From: Mugil cephalus
Lineage: Eukaryota > Chordata > Actinopteri > Mugiliformes > Mugilidae
Reading direction: 5' to 3'
DNA length: 64,000 nt
Assembly: GCF_022458985.1 (NCBI RefSeq)
Contig: NC_061785.1
Location: 2,594,204-2,658,203, forward strand
Shown here piece by piece: positions 1 through 12,396 of this stretch; position 1 is the first letter of the stretch; the number at the start of each line of letters is the position of its first letter. A program made the position numbers and the translations under genes. The notes under the pieces are model-generated. The model searched no databases and was not told the DNA's origin. It saw nothing but the letters and a program-made list of their open reading frames with translations.

Positions 1-3000
1 TGAGGGGTTCGAGTGATCCGGCATCGACTCTATGCGAGGTCCTAAGAGATTATGCCCTAATGTGTCAACAGAACGGCGTCTCCATAGGACAGTGGAGGAA
101 TGAAACTGGATGCGGTGAGGAAAGAATAAGTTTTATTGGTGGACATGATGGGAAAGAAATAGATGGAAGTGTAAGAAGGGTCTACCGTTAGATAGATTTG
201 AGGTTTGGATGGGATAAAAAGAGGTTGGAGGGGGTGGAATGTAAAGGGAAAAGGGGATTCGACCAAAATTGTAGTGGCCCACATTTTTATCCCCTGGGAT
301 AAAAAAGGGTTTGGATGAAAAGGGTCAAGGGAATTGGATGAATGGGATTAAAGGTTTTGAGAAGATGGGATAAAAAGAGGTTGGAGGGGATGGGAGGAAA
401 AGGACTGAAGTGAAGACATGAGGGGTGCAAAATATGCTGATAGATGATAAATGGTAGAGGAACCCAGGGAGGAAGACTCAGGGTGGGTCCCCCTGGTTCC
501 TTTAATAAAAATGGAAGCAGAAGAAATTGAATGAGAAGCATGGTGGTGGTCGTGTTCTCAAAGTAATAATAACTCCATTAAATAAACTGTTGTGTTTTTC
601 TTTAGAGCAAACCTGCCCTCTAAACAGCCATTATGAACTCTGTGGAAGCTCTTGCCCTTCAGCCTGCCCCAGCCTCTCGTTCCCCTTCTCCTGTGATGCT
701 CAGTGCCAGGACGGGTGCCAGTGTGATGATGGTTTCGTCCTCAATGGAAACCAGTGTGTCCCACCTACAGAATGCGGATGTTCCCATGAAGGACGCTACC
801 GGCGAGGTGGCGAACAGTTCTGGGACAGTGAACACTGTCAGAGCTTCTGCACCTGTAATGGCACCACTGGGCTAGTCCACTGTACCCCCAACTCCTGTGG
901 TCCTCAGGAGTCCTGTCGCGTGGTTGAGGGCGAGTTTGGATGTCACACCAACCCTCACGGCACCTGCTCTGCCTCCGGAGACCCTCACTACTTCACCTTC
1001 GATCGCAGGGCCTATGACTTCCAGGGAACCTGCCTCTATGTCCTGGCAACGCTTTGCAACACCACTGGTGGTCTCCAAGAGTTTTCTGTGGAAGCCAAGA
1101 ATGAGCCATGGTTCGGGCTTCCAGTTTCCATCACCGCTGACGTTTATGTAAATGTGTGGGGCTATCAAGTGCACATGTCCAGAGGCAGGATTGGTACAGT
1201 GGAGGTGAGGAATCATGTTCAGATCATTTGTGATTTGTATAATTATGTGAAAACAGCCTGAAAACCAGAGATCCATTCTTTGCTGTTTGTTATCAGATAA
1301 TATTGTGTACTACTATACAACTGTTATATTATTTTTATTATTTTTTCCAATCCTACAGGTAAACGGAATAACAAAAAACTTGCCAGTTCTTCTGAATGGA
1401 AGTCGTGTGTCTATCTATGGAAGTGGATTTCAAACATTTGTCAGTGCTGATTTCGGCCTGAGTGTCATGTACGATGGCTCGAGTACAGTGTCTATTTCTG
1501 TACCTTCAGATTACAGGTACCTGCTGATCACCTGAGCTCAAAATACGTTTTCCACACATTCAGCAACAACCACAGCACTGAAATGTTGCCTAGGACCAGG
1601 GTTACTGTTAAACATTACACATTTCAGTTTCAATATTTAAATATTTCCATGGTTGCACCAGACGACTTTTCTGTTGTGCTTCCATGACTGATTTATTTAT
1701 TTTCTCTTCGTTATCTTCTTTAGAGAACAAACATGTGGACTATGTGGAAACTTTAATGGCGATCCCAATGACGAGTTCCGAACTCCATCTGGAGCAATGG
1801 TCACCAGTCCACATGAGTTTGGAACAGCTTGGAAAGTGCCTGGCAACTACACCTGCAGCGATGGCTGTGGTTCCTCCTGCCCCCAGTGCCCCGATGAGGG
1901 TCCTGCTAGAGCTCAGTGTGAGGTGATTCAGGCTGCAGACGGCCCGTTCAGCTTCTGCCATGAGCAGGTGGACCCAGCGCCATATTTCAGTGACTGCGTG
2001 TTCGATGTTTGTGTGTCAGGAAATCAAGGCCAAGATCTCCTGTGCAGGGCCATCGAAACGTACATCAGTGCCTGTCAGTCTGCTAATGTCCGAATCTACC
2101 CTTGGAGACAGAACACCACTTGCAGTGAGTAAACCAATGTTTTAGATCTGTGGATGAGTGGTATGTTGCAGTTGCACATCTTCAGATTTTTTAAAGTGTT
2201 ATTTTCTTCCTCACTTATTAAGGAATCGACTGTCCAGCCAACAGCCACTATGAGCTGTGTGGTACTGACTGTGGTCAAACCTGTGCCCATAGCACTGACG
2301 CAACCTGTGAGCAGGTTTGCTCCGAGGGATGTTTCTGTGATGAAGGCTTCCGCAGGAGTGGATCCAGTTGTGTCCCTGTGGAAAGCTGTGGCTGCCAGTA
2401 CGATGGATTCTACTACAATGTAAGACATGTTGCAGTGAAAGGGATGAAACTTATATTACAGGTGTTTCTTGCATTGAGATCCCAAAGGAACATTTAAGGA
2501 GAAGAACCTAAAGTTCCAACATTTGGAAGTGACGCCTTACTCTTCGTGGCTCACAGTCTTGTCAGAGTTATTATTTTAAAAGTGTCTCTTTTTTCTGCCA
2601 TGTTTCAGGATGGAGAGACCTTCTGGACCGACGGCTGCTCCCAGCGCTGTGAATGCCACGCTCCTAACGACCTGCGATGCTCTGTTACATCTTGCACTCC
2701 AGCACAAGAGTGCACCATCAGAAATGGCCAGCTGGGCTGTTTTGATGCTATGTCCACTTGTACCGTGTGGGGAGACCCACACTACGTCACCTTCGATGGA
2801 GCGCTGGCTCATTTCCAGGGAACGTGCTCCTACACCATCACCGAGAGCGTGAGCCACGGGACCAATGAAACCCAGTTTCGGGTAATCGCCACCAACAATC
2901 ACCGTGGCAACAACCGCGTGTCCTTTGTGTCAGCGGTGGATATTTACCTCTCAAACCAACCAGAGGACGTGTACATCAGGATTGGATCCAACAAACGAGT

Positions 3001-6000
3001 AAAGGTAGACTCTTTTTTTAGTTTCAAGGTGAACACACTTTTACATTTCTACGTTGGCCTCCAAAGGGAGGCTGAGAGATAGGGTAGTCGAGCATAGAAA
3101 TGCAACTAGGACTGGAAACTTGAACTATCCCATGGCCACCTGTGGTGACTGCAACTACAGTTACTCTGTTTCACTTCCTGTCTGTCTTCTTCCCAGGTGA
3201 ACGGCATGGCGGCGTCTCTTCCCATCGCAGCAGGGACATTAGCTCAGGTGACGGCGCAGGGAAGCTATGTAGTGGTTGATGCCTCTGACTTAAAAATCCA
3301 ATTTGACGGCCGGAGCACCTTGCTGGTCAGAGTGGGTCAAAACCGTGCAAACAGAGTCGTTGGGATGTGCGGGAACTTGAACGGTGACTCTCAAGATGAT
3401 AAACTCCTGCCCAATGGCACGCTGGCACAAGATGATGACGACTTTGGAGATGGTTGGAAGGCATCCACAAGCCAGCCGGGGTGAGCTGGGATATCCTACA
3501 CACAAGCTCAACTTTTGAACCATGACACGGGCCCCATGTTCGCGCTAATGCACTTTAGATTAAACTAATTACGGTTCAGGTTACTGGAAGCATTCAAAAG
3601 GTTTCTAAAAGACATTATACTATAATAAGATGTAGTAAATTGTAAATAACTCCCAGATATTGAAGGTATTCTGGGAGAATAGACAAAAGCCCTTATACTT
3701 ACAGGACATTTTCTAACCTTTTTACAGTCAAAATAAACAATAAAATGTATTAAATTGGTAACCAGTAAATATTTAACATGTAACACAGAATTAGCATCCA
3801 CATTCTGTACTTCAATATTTTACTGGCAAAAGAGCAATTAGCATTTTTTTTGCCCCAGTTCAGTTCTAGAATCAAATTTGTGATATCTGTTCCTAGATGT
3901 GGATCAACCGATGAGAGAGGTGGTGGTTTGAGTGACTGTACCTTTATTGAAGAATACTCAGAACTCTGCAGCGTCATCACCAACACCAGCGGCCCGTTCA
4001 GTGCCTGTCACCTGCACTCTGACCCTCAGCCCTTCTTCAGCTCCTGCGTCTACGACCTCTGCTTGTACACTCCAGCCAACGGCATGCTGTGTTCCGCCAT
4101 CGCTGCCTATGAGAGAACTTGCTCAGTTTTGGGGTTGGACATCCCAGAGTGGCGCTCTGCTTTGCATTGTGGTATGTTTACACTGGCCCTAATGAAAGTA
4201 CAAGATTAAGAAGAAGACGACAAAAGAAGTCAACATTTTCTTCTTCCTTTGTTTTTATCTCACTCTTTCTGCAGCTGATGCTGACTCAGATCCCTGTGAA
4301 CAGCTGAACTGCACCGAGTTCGAGTGGTGTGGCGAGAAGGACGGCGTCTATGGCTGCTTCTGCGACGAGAACCATCATCGGCGCAACAATGAGAGCTATG
4401 GTGAGGGCAGATCTGCTTGAAATCCTCAATTTAATTTGTAGCGTAGCCGTCATTGTTTGAGTACAAACTCTTTCTCGACTCTCTTTCAGACTCTTCGATC
4501 TCATGTGTCAGCAGTTCAGGCACCATGTCTGTGTCTCGCTGCCAGCTGTTCGAAGCCGGCTTCCACTCTAGTGTCCTCCATCTGCGGGATGACTCGTGCA
4601 ACGGGGCGCTCGATGACGGGCGCCTGGTTTTCCAATTTGACAATGAGGACCAGCTCTGTGGGACAACTCTCAGGGTACGCTCTATAGACTGTCACAGCAT
4701 CAGTGCAGACTGAATCGATTCGATGGACCCCTGCATATTTTTGATCTACCAGGAGAGGGGTCCAATCTGGACCATAGGAGGAATTTAGAAAGTGCAAAAA
4801 CAACCTAGAAAACAATGACTGTATATTTTGCTGCATACTTTACATAAAAGTCATTCCCATTTTGTCCACTAGGTTGCACTCTTGTAGTCAGTGTTGTCCA
4901 TTTATTATAGATCATGTTATTATCTTACTGGTTCGGTCTCCTTGAGATCATATAGCCGTGCGTGGCCCATGAACTATAATTTTCCTCCCTGACTAACACC
5001 CTTTTTCATTTTCTATTTTCAATTTTCAGAGCAATGGAACCCATTTCATATACGAGAACGCCATTCTGGGTCAAGTGGATCCTCACGGGGGCCTCATCAG
5101 CCGTGAGAGGAGCATCAGTCTGCGTTTCTGCTGTGAATACCCTCTGACTCAGGCTGTTTCCATGTCTGTGGGCATTAACCCCGTTGAAAGGTGAATAACC
5201 TCTGTGCACATTTTATTCCGTCGCTGTATTATTTTTACTGTTGCTTCCTTAATCATAATGAATATCAATTTAACCGCACACGAGCACTTGGGATTACCAT
5301 AAGTACATCATGGTATCAGAAAGATTCAGGTGGTTTCTGAACCGTGAACTGTGATGTGTTGTTTTCTTGCAGCATTGTGAGGAAGAAGCTTGCTTCCGGC
5401 CAGGGAACCTACCACATCAGAATGATCCCGTACCAGGACGCCGGCTTCCGCTTCTCTCTGGCGAGTAGCAGCAACATCGACGTGGAGGTGGACCAGAGGT
5501 TGTACGTGGAGGTGCGGACAGATGGGGTCGACTCGCAACAGATCTCCACCGTCCTGGACTCCTGCTGGGCCACGCCGGTCAACATTGCAGGCTACCCTGT
5601 GCGCTGGGATCTCATCTCTGCAGAGTAAAGGAGCTCCTTCCACCTCGTCCACTATCCAGCCTACTTCTCTGGGAGTTAGTCGTAACCCTGATGTCTCTGT
5701 CTTCCAGGTGTCCTAACCCAGCAGATGGGACAGTAGAGCTGATTCACAACGGCATCTCCACCACGGCCCGCTTTTCCTTCAAGATGTTCACCTTCACCAA
5801 CTTCACCACCATCTACCTGCACTGTAACGTCCACCTGTGTCTCCTCAGGAACAACGACTGCACGGCTGTACGTTTGATTCAGAGAACTTGATTTATCTCA
5901 ACAGGGCAATAATTCATTTGTAGATTTTCCACAAGCATCCCACACACAGTCAATGAATCAAATAAACAAGCCAAGATCAGTAAATTAAGATCAATAGTAG

Positions 6001-7513
6001 TAGTAAAACTCTAATAAAAAAATGGATAAATAGATTCAATAAATAAATAGACAAAACCGTATGAATCTAAAATGAATGGGTCTGTATTCCAAAGCTTAAT
6101 AAAGATGCATTAAGGTGACTGCCGTCTGGGGCCACGCCCCTTTGAGTAGCAAAGACATGGTGAAAATACAGTAAACACAGACCAACTCATCAACTGTCTC
6201 CGAACTCCTGAGAGCTGTTGACCAGGACACCATTGGGTGTACTGAAGTCATCATGTGGTAGAACATTGTAATCGCCACATTGTCCTACTGACAAATAGGA
6301 AGACCGGTAGGCAGCAATAAAAACTCGATCGACAAAATATGATCTGGTTCGTTTATTACTGATTTTGCTTGTTCCTTCCAGATCGTGGCAAAAATAGGGC
6401 TCAATAGGTCACACGATCACGCAATGCATTGTGGGCAAAAGCGCCATTTTTAGTGTTTGTTTACATTCACTCCATTCACAGATCTGCCACTTTAAGGAGC
6501 GCTGTTAAATTTAACGGAGCAGCACATTGAACCGTTCATATCGGTAGTCTTATCGGTAAGAACAGAATGTCTTGGCATGTTCGGCTTACTGTAACTCCGG
6601 CAACGGCGAGTTTTTTCTGTGTCATTTTACCAAATTGTCTCCTGGAGTCGCCCTTATTTGTGTCGATTGGACTCTAAAATCGTTAAATAGTCAAATATGG
6701 TTGAACGCAGCTGTTTGTTGTCTGACCGAAGAGAAGAGCCGCTCCTTCAGACTCACTGCACCATTTTATATCGCTAGCATTAATGCTAACACGCTAAAAG
6801 GACAAATAAAAATCAAGTGCAGCGTTGCGCAGCGTAACCAAAGCTCATTGCGGTTTTATGTCAACCTTTCGGACTATATTTTTCTGCTTAGTGCCAGTAA
6901 TTCGTGTTCAAGCTATTGTTGTTTTCGGTGTTTTCTTTAAATTTGAGCCATGACTCAAACGTAGTCCCAAGATAATTGGTTTTGATTTCTTTTTTCCTGC
7001 AGCACTGTTACCCTGGTTACCATGGGCGGGTCAGGAGGGACGTGACCCCCGAAAACACCGCAGCCATCTCACTAGGACCCCTGGTTATGAGTCCACTCAG
7101 CAGGAACAGGAGAGGTAAAGCTCTCTCTTCTTCCTCATCTGATTCTTATTAATGACACAGAGGTCAAGCTCAGTGCTGCCACCTCGTGTTTAGTTCTGGT
7201 TTCTCACTAGAAAAATCTTCACTGCAAGTTCTGCAGTTTCTTCTTCATTTTTCCTTTCTTCCTTCTCTTCCTCCTTCCCCATCTATTTATCCTTCTCCTC
7301 CAGTCTGTCTTCTCATGTTCTGCTTCTTCTCGTCTTCCTCTTCGCCCTTCCTCCTCATCTACATCTTCTCCTCCTCCTCCTTCTTCTTCCCAGTAAACAG
7401 TAACTTTGCTTCTTGTTCTTTCAGAAATCCAGATGTCTAGTGCTGCCTCCTGTCATCTGACAGCGACTCTGACTCTGATCATCAGTTTGTTGACCACTAA
7501 GACTCTGATCTAG
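1..7513 (+). CDS. tecta-like: Gene A: alpha-tectorin-like protein, 5'-truncated by window edge
   Basis: Fifteen exons in consistent phase: 1-114 (partial), 606-1204, 1359-1516, 1724-2124, 2223-2419, 2609-3004, 3197-3480, 3897-4171, 4275-4400, 4490-4674, 5030-5190, 5373-5624, 5708-5867, 7003-7114, 7425-7513 (TAG stop). They encode about 1168 aa, equal to exons 10-24 of genes B and C. The order is: end of C8 domain 2, TIL, VWD3 (SGDPHY; CGLCGNF), C8, TIL, VWD4 (WGDPHY), C8, EGF-like, ZP domain (exons 19-22), an R-V-R-R basic site in exon 23, then a small-residue stretch and hydrophobic tail in exon 24 that fits a GPI signal. Alpha-tectorin is a GPI-anchored apical matrix protein of the inner ear; whether this paralog acts there is inference. 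Coding is closest to gene B in exons 11-22, but exon 10 matches C/D. A zonadhesin or FCGBP identity is less likely because of the ZP domain. Confidence 0.9.
150..500. repeat. Purine-rich degenerate minisatellite in intron 10 of gene A
   Basis: Imperfect G/A-rich units of roughly 22-25 bp, built around a core like GATGGGATAAAAAGGGTTGG, fill most of the intron between exons 10 and 11. The same intron in genes B, C and D carries the same family. Confidence 0.6.
5900..6990. repeat. Intron 22 of gene A: DNA-element relic, shared with B and C
   Basis: The intron (5868-7002) contains a segment beginning near 6112 (CTGGGGCCACGCCCCTTTGAG). A longer stretch, 6290-6990, is almost identical to introns in genes B and C. 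The first segment also occurs in intron 5 of gene C, so it is a dispersed element. Compared with B and C, gene A lacks about 200 bp after position 6276. A 122-codon reading frame at 6572-6940 is not kept intact in the other copies and is judged non-coding. Confidence 0.5.
7200..7400. repeat. CT-rich tract in intron 23 of gene A
   Basis: Long polypyrimidine run (TTCTTCCTCC-type) just upstream of the last exon. Gene C has a nearly identical intron; gene B has a shortened one (141 bp against 310 bp). Confidence 0.6.
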
Positions 7514-7527
7514 AAACCAGACATGGT

Positions 7528-7607
7528 CCACACACTAACACACACACACACACACACAGACACACACACACACACACACTAACACGAACACACACACACA
7601 CACACAG
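7528..7607. repeat. (CA)n microsatellite after gene A stop
   Basis: Interrupted CA/AC repeat starting 15 bp after the stop codon, probably in the 3' UTR. The same position carries CA tracts of different length in genes B and C. Confidence 0.9.
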
Positions 7608-7720
7608 TTAATTAAACAAAATTAAGGTTAAAATGAATCAATAATCAAAGGTGTCAATGATCTTAACTTTAACATAAATCTGTGAACTCTTGCAATAATC
7701 ACAAATTAAAACTGAATCAT

Positions 7721-7726
7721 AATAAA
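7721..7726 (+). promoter_or_regulatory. Candidate polyadenylation signal, gene A
   Basis: AATAAA 208 bp after the stop, in a block conserved downstream of gene B. The flank 7614-8260 is otherwise AT-rich and shows no coding, but resembles the 3' flanks of B and C. Confidence 0.45.
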
Positions 7727-8326
7727 TATAACTAGTAAAATAATAAAGTTTATTTTAAGACATTCTTAGAGTAAATTCAAATTTTAAGCTTTTGTTTTAC
7801 TTGTCTTAAGTTCTAGGTTTTGAGTTTCTATTAAATTAATGTTGCTTCCTGGTTCTACCTCCTTCTTTGTCCTCACCACAAACATGACATTCTTAACTTA
7901 TTATTTCTTATTAACTTATTGTTATTTAGTAGAAAGATGAAATGATCCTGGGATGATAAACGAGGTGTGGGGTGAACTTTTGTTTTAAGTGTATCACTGT
8001 TTTATCATCAAAATCAACTAAATATATTATTTACAACATATGTCACCTATATATTAAAAGTTAAAAATTATACATCACATCCAGCTTCACGTTCTTCTGT
8101 TCAGAGCTGACTTCCACTCTAGTGTGGACAACAACATTTTTTTTTTAGATGTTACAAAATAAACCAGAAGACATATTTTATCCAACCAGATCTGCCTGAT
8201 TGTTGGTGGAGTTTATGCAATCACGATGAGTTTTCTTTTGGAACAACAGAGGGCAACATGAGATCAAATAGTAGATAGATAGATGCTACATAAAGTAACT
8301 ATAACTAATTACTTTTTAAAAGTAAC

Positions 8327-9252
8327 GTGCCCAACACTGCTCATCTCTGTACTCTGCAAATTTCAATCTGGCCTCTGATTCTTCCTACTGATGAGTGGTT
8401 TACAGTATATCTTTTGGTATGGCCTCTATATTTCTGCTCTCGGAGTCTTCTTCCAACAGTGGACTGTGATACATTCACCCCTGCTCTGTGGAGGTCGTTG
8501 GTGATGTCTGTTTCGGGGTTTCTTCACAGCTCTCACAATATTTGTGTCATCAACTACAGTTGTTTTCCTTGGTCGACCTGTTCGATGTCCGTTGCTCAGT
8601 ACACCAGTAGTTTCTTTCTTATTCAGGACGTTCCAAATTGTTGTTCTCATGCCCAATGTTTGTCCAGTTGCTCTGATTGGTTTTCCTTCTTTTCTCCCAT
8701 AGACAGCTCTCTGGTCTTCATGTTGGTTTGTCCTCTTTAACAAGAAATTCATACTTTATAGGTTTAAACCCAGGCCAAAAAGTAGACTAGTCATGCAGAG
8801 CAATTTTTTTATTATAATTTTTTGGGGCTTTTCAGCCTTTAATGGACAGGAAAGTGGAGAGTGACAGGAAATGGGGAGGCAGAGAGGGGGGAACGACATG
8901 CAGCGAGGACTGTAGCTCAACACGTGGGGAGGGTGCTCTACCCACTGAGCTAAACACCACCCCCACGCAGAGCTATTTAATGTTTGAACAGTCAACACCT
9001 GGCCAACAAGAAACACCTGTCAGTCATATGTACAAATAATTTTGCTCACTTGAAAAATGGGTGGGTTCAAACAAAGGGTGGTATGTCCCGAGTTATTTTT
9101 ACACATCAAGATGTAAATACCAGGAAATAAAAGCTGACGTTCTGAACTCCTGTCTCATACTCATCTTTTGATCTTAAACCCAAATGTCTTCAGTGAACAA
9201 CACTAAACAAGGGAATTTGCCTTGCTGTTCCAATACTTTTGGAGGGAACTGT
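8327..9252 (-). mobile_element. Tc1-like transposon relic (transposase N-terminal part)
   Basis: Read on the minus strand, 8752-8426 gives a transposase N-terminal helix-turn-helix region ending in the Tc1-type GRPRKTTVVDD motif. At the other side, 9225-9252 ends in a Tc1 terminal-repeat-like sequence (CCAATACTTTTGGAGGGAAC). The catalytic DDE part is missing beyond 8327, so the element is dead. It is interrupted by the SINE-like insert at 8802-8966. Confidence 0.75.
8802..8966 (-). mobile_element. tRNA-type SINE-like insert inside the Tc1 relic
   Basis: This 165-bp segment is flanked by direct repeats GCAGAGC at 8795-8801 and 8967-8973, as expected for target-site duplication. On the minus strand, 8953-8934 reads TTAGCTCAGTGGGTAGAGCA, a good RNA polymerase III A box, while a B box is not recognisable. 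It resembles a common fish repeat whose other end is AT-rich. Confidence 0.7.
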
Positions 9253-9379
9253 ACCTTTCCTTACCTCCAGCGTCTTAAGTTCTGGATTTTAAGTTTGTCC
9301 TGGGTTTCAATGTCATGTCATGTCCACAATTCCAGGGCAATGAAATTTTTGCGATTTGCAAGTTCATCCACAAGGGTGG

Positions 9380-9432
9380 ATCCTCTGGACAGGCCGGTTT
9401 TGGCCCGTGGGACACATATTTGACACCTGTGG
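9380..9432. repeat. hAT-type repeat end fragment
   Basis: The sequence around GGCCCGTGGGACACATATTTGACACCTGTG resembles the terminal part of a common fish DNA transposon. A related opposite end lies near 16083-16130. This is recognition by general pattern only. Confidence 0.3.
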
Positions 9433-10283
9433 TGAACAGTATTAGATGGTTTTAAGATGATACCAATGAATGCTTTGAACCTATCAAACTGATCAGTGTT
9501 TGGGTCATATAACTTGTAGAAAAACAAAAAGTTTCATTGAACTTAATTATGATTTAAAGTTAAAAATGAAACTGCAAATTGTGATCTCATAAAAAAACAT
9601 TTAATTCTCCACAATCTGTCTCATAATGATTAAATTTTTTAATCTTTTATCATGAAATCTGATAATGCTACCATCTTTTCTCAGTGCGTGTGTGAAAACA
9701 ATAGTGAAAGAATGCAAGCAGGAAGAGTTCTGTCGGACTCAGCCTTTGTTGTGTTTGTGTGCTGATATTTAAAAAGAACACATTGCACTGACCTGTCAAG
9801 AATATGCAACCTGAGCCTGACATGTATCTGCTGATGAAAGGCAGAAAGAAAACAAACATGTACCTGACACACACCGGCCGTGTGTGCAGCGGCAGAGAGA
9901 GAATAAAACAAAACTGGTTCATTCAAATTATTCAGCATTTCAACAACTCTGTCATCAAGTTGAAAATGAAAATTCCATAAATGTCATAGATTAAAGACTT
10001 AACCAGTCAAGTCTCCTGGCCTCCACAGCTCATGTCTCTGGCCTGATATACAGCAAGTAAATAAAAGTATTCTCAAATGTCAGTTCTCTGTCTCAGGTTT
10101 CCCTCACAAGAAAAGCAAGAGAACGGCTTCTGCAGAAATGCAAAAAATAAAAATAAAATAAAAGAATCCTGGTTTTATCAAATCTTAAAATATATTCAAA
10201 AACTTTTAAATTAACTAATTAATAAATCAGACATTCTCAAGAACAATTTATCCTGTTAAAACATATTTTACTGTCCCCTAATA
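9433..10283. other. AT-rich spacer, nothing recognised
   Basis: No coding pattern, RNA gene or repeat was recognised here on either strand. Confidence 0.4.
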
Positions 10284-10400
10284 TTTCAAAGTCAAAGTCA
10301 ACTTTATTGCCAATTTCTTCACATGTAACAGATATACAAAAGAATTGGAAAAAAATCACTATCCCACAGTGGGGAGGTAAAGAAAACAGATGAACACAGA
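10284..10400 (-). mobile_element. LINE/SINE 3'-end-like fragment
   Basis: CAAAGTCAACTTTATTGCCAA looks like the inverted 3' end of a fish retroposon. A related piece lies in intron 14 of gene C near 44269. Confidence 0.35.
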
Positions 10401-10539
10401 CATTTTCTTAATACTGAATCAAACAATAACTAAAGTGTACAGCAAACTTTTACTAAAAAGGCAATAAAATGAAGAGTTCACAGTCTAAGTCTATATCATT
10501 ATTCACTCCATTCTATTTTATTTAACAGAATTATTTTCT

Positions 10540-10800
10540 TCACCTGGGGCTATTGTCCGGTGGTGCGAGGAATCCTTTGAGGAGCTCCTCAAGCCAGGTG
10601 ATGGAGATTGTTGAGTTCAGTGATCGGAGGATCTTGTCCTCGAACTACAACCTCCAGCTATTACTGGGGTGATTCGCAGCTGAGTGTGAAGTGGCTGGGA
10701 TGAAGATCAGCTCCTCCAAGTCTGAGGCCATGGTCCTCAATCGAAAAAAGGGTGGATTGCCCACTCCGGGTTGGGGAACAGCCTGCCCAGAACCCCTCCT
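10540..10800 (+). mobile_element. RTE/Rex-like LINE fragment, left part
   Basis: Forward translation with frame breaks gives a reverse transcriptase segment with a conserved SGWDEDQLL/SKSEAMVL-type region near 10690-10740, shared by fish RTE-like elements. The reading breaks at about 10800, where an unrelated L2-like LINE begins; the C-terminal part resumes after 12396. Clade assignment is tentative. Confidence 0.5.
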
Positions 10801-10811
10801 TAGCTCTTTTT

Positions 10812-12396
10812 TAACCAGTTTGAGCATGTTTCACTTTCTGCACCCACTAAAATAGTTGAACACCTACATCCTGCTAACTGCCCGTCTGACAGCATCCCAT
10901 CCCGTTTGTTTAAAAAGGTTTTTAGCTCAGTTGGGGCCAATTTCCAAACTCCCTTTTATTTCCAAGGTTTTAGAGAAAGTTGTTCTTAACCAGCTTCAAG
11001 ATTTTGTAGATCGGGCCAATGTTGGTGAACTGTTTCAGTTTGGTTTTAAGCCTCTCCACAGCACTGAAACTGCTCTTTTAAAGGTTTTTAACAATTTTTT
11101 AAAGCTTGTCTCCAGCAATTGTGCCTTTTTAATTCTTTCAGACCTTAGCGTTTGACACAGTGGATCAAAAAATCCTCCTGTTGAGCCTCAAGCACTGCGT
11201 AGGCATTGAAGGTACTGCATTGGACTGGTTTAAATCTTACCTCACAAATAGATCCTTCTGTGTGCAGTTGGGACAGTTTTCCTCCCCAGTTGCTCCTCTG
11301 ACCTGCGGGGTCCCCCAGGGGTCAGTTCTGGGCCCTGTACTGTTCTCACTTTACATACTACCCCTGGGATCCATATTTAGGAAACATGGTATTCCTTTTC
11401 ATTGTTTTGCTGATGATGTGCAGGTGTACTTGCCACTAAAGGTCCCTTCTTTGGAATCTCTTCACGCTGTGTCCAATTGAATGAGGGACATTAAAACATG
11501 GATGAACTTAAATCTTCAAAAGCTGAATGAAAATCAAACTGAGATTTTCCTGTTTGGTCGCCCTGACGTGGTCGAGGTCCTTGCCAGCTCCCTTGGCCCA
11601 CTAGCATCTTCAATAAGATCCCAGGCAAAGAATCTTGGTGCAATTATTGATGGGGAACTTAAATTGGACAAGCAGATAAGCTCAGTGGTCAACGCTCACC
11701 TTTTTCTGCCTCGCTTCCTATCTAAAGTAAACCCTACCTGACAATATCAGATCTAGAAAAAGTTATCCATGATTTTATTACATCACGCTTAGACTACTGC
11801 AATTCCTTGTACGTCACCATCGGCCAATCGGAGCTCAATCATCTCTACCTTGTTCAGAACGCAGCAGCTCGTCTCCTAAGGACTCCTGGGACAAAGAAAC
11901 GAGAACATATAACACCAGTTCTTTCCTCTCTTCATTGGCTCCCAGTTAGGTACAGGATTGATTTTAAGATTCTTTTATTTGTTTTTAAATCTCTGAATGG
12001 GCTGGCCCGAGAATACCTTTCTGACCTTTTGAGCGTGCATCATCCGTCCAGAGCCCTTAGGTCAGCGGACCAGATGGTCCTGGATGTTCCTTGCTCCCTC
12101 CTCAAAACTTGAGGGGATTGAGCTTTTGCAGTGCCGGCTCCCACACTGTGGAACACCTTGCCTCCTGCTATCCGGTCTGGACCTAGCCTTCTCACCTTTA
12201 AAACATGCCTCAAGACCCACCTTTTTACCCTAGCCTTTGGCTGAGAGAGTCACCTGCTTTATTTGTATTTATTTTGCTGTTTTTACGGTGTTACTCTTAT
12301 TATTGTTTTTATTGTTAATTATTTTATCCTGTTAAGACTTTGGTTGGCCTTGGCTTTTTAAATGTGCTATATAAAAAGTGATATTGACATTGACAT
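10812..12396 (+). mobile_element. L2/CR1-like LINE, 5'-truncated and decayed
   Basis: Reverse transcriptase pieces in order: PISKLPFISKVLEKVV (near 10940), FGFKPLHSTETALLKVF, a DTVD block with a frame break at about 11155, CGVPQGSVLGPVLFSLY (about 11305-11355), FADDVQVYLPLK (about 11405-11442), and a C-terminal domain at 11807-12112. The 3' end is an L2-type tail, ATGTGCTATATAAAAAG followed by short GACATT repeats up to about 12396. Stops and frameshifts show it is inactive. Confidence 0.8.

Noticed and set aside
872..1276. Minus-strand frames of 80-134 codons opposite the VWD/C8/ZP exons in all four genes
   Set aside because: They mirror GC-rich cysteine-coding exons, cross splice sites and show no independent family similarity.
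6572..6940. 122-codon forward frame in intron 22 of gene A
   Set aside because: The homologous stretches in B (30725) and C (49504) are frame-shifted and end after 68 codons, and it lies inside a spliced intron.
7186..7440. Forward Ser/Pro/Phe-rich frame near the end of genes A and C
   Set aside because: It translates the CT-rich intron tract and part of the last exon in the wrong frame.
8327..8740. Plus-strand 137-codon frame
   Set aside because: The opposite strand carries the recognisable Tc1-like transposase motif, so this is its shadow.
8934..8953. Possible tRNA gene on the minus strand
   Set aside because: Only an A box is present; no B box, no cloverleaf pairing and SINE-like flanks with target duplication.
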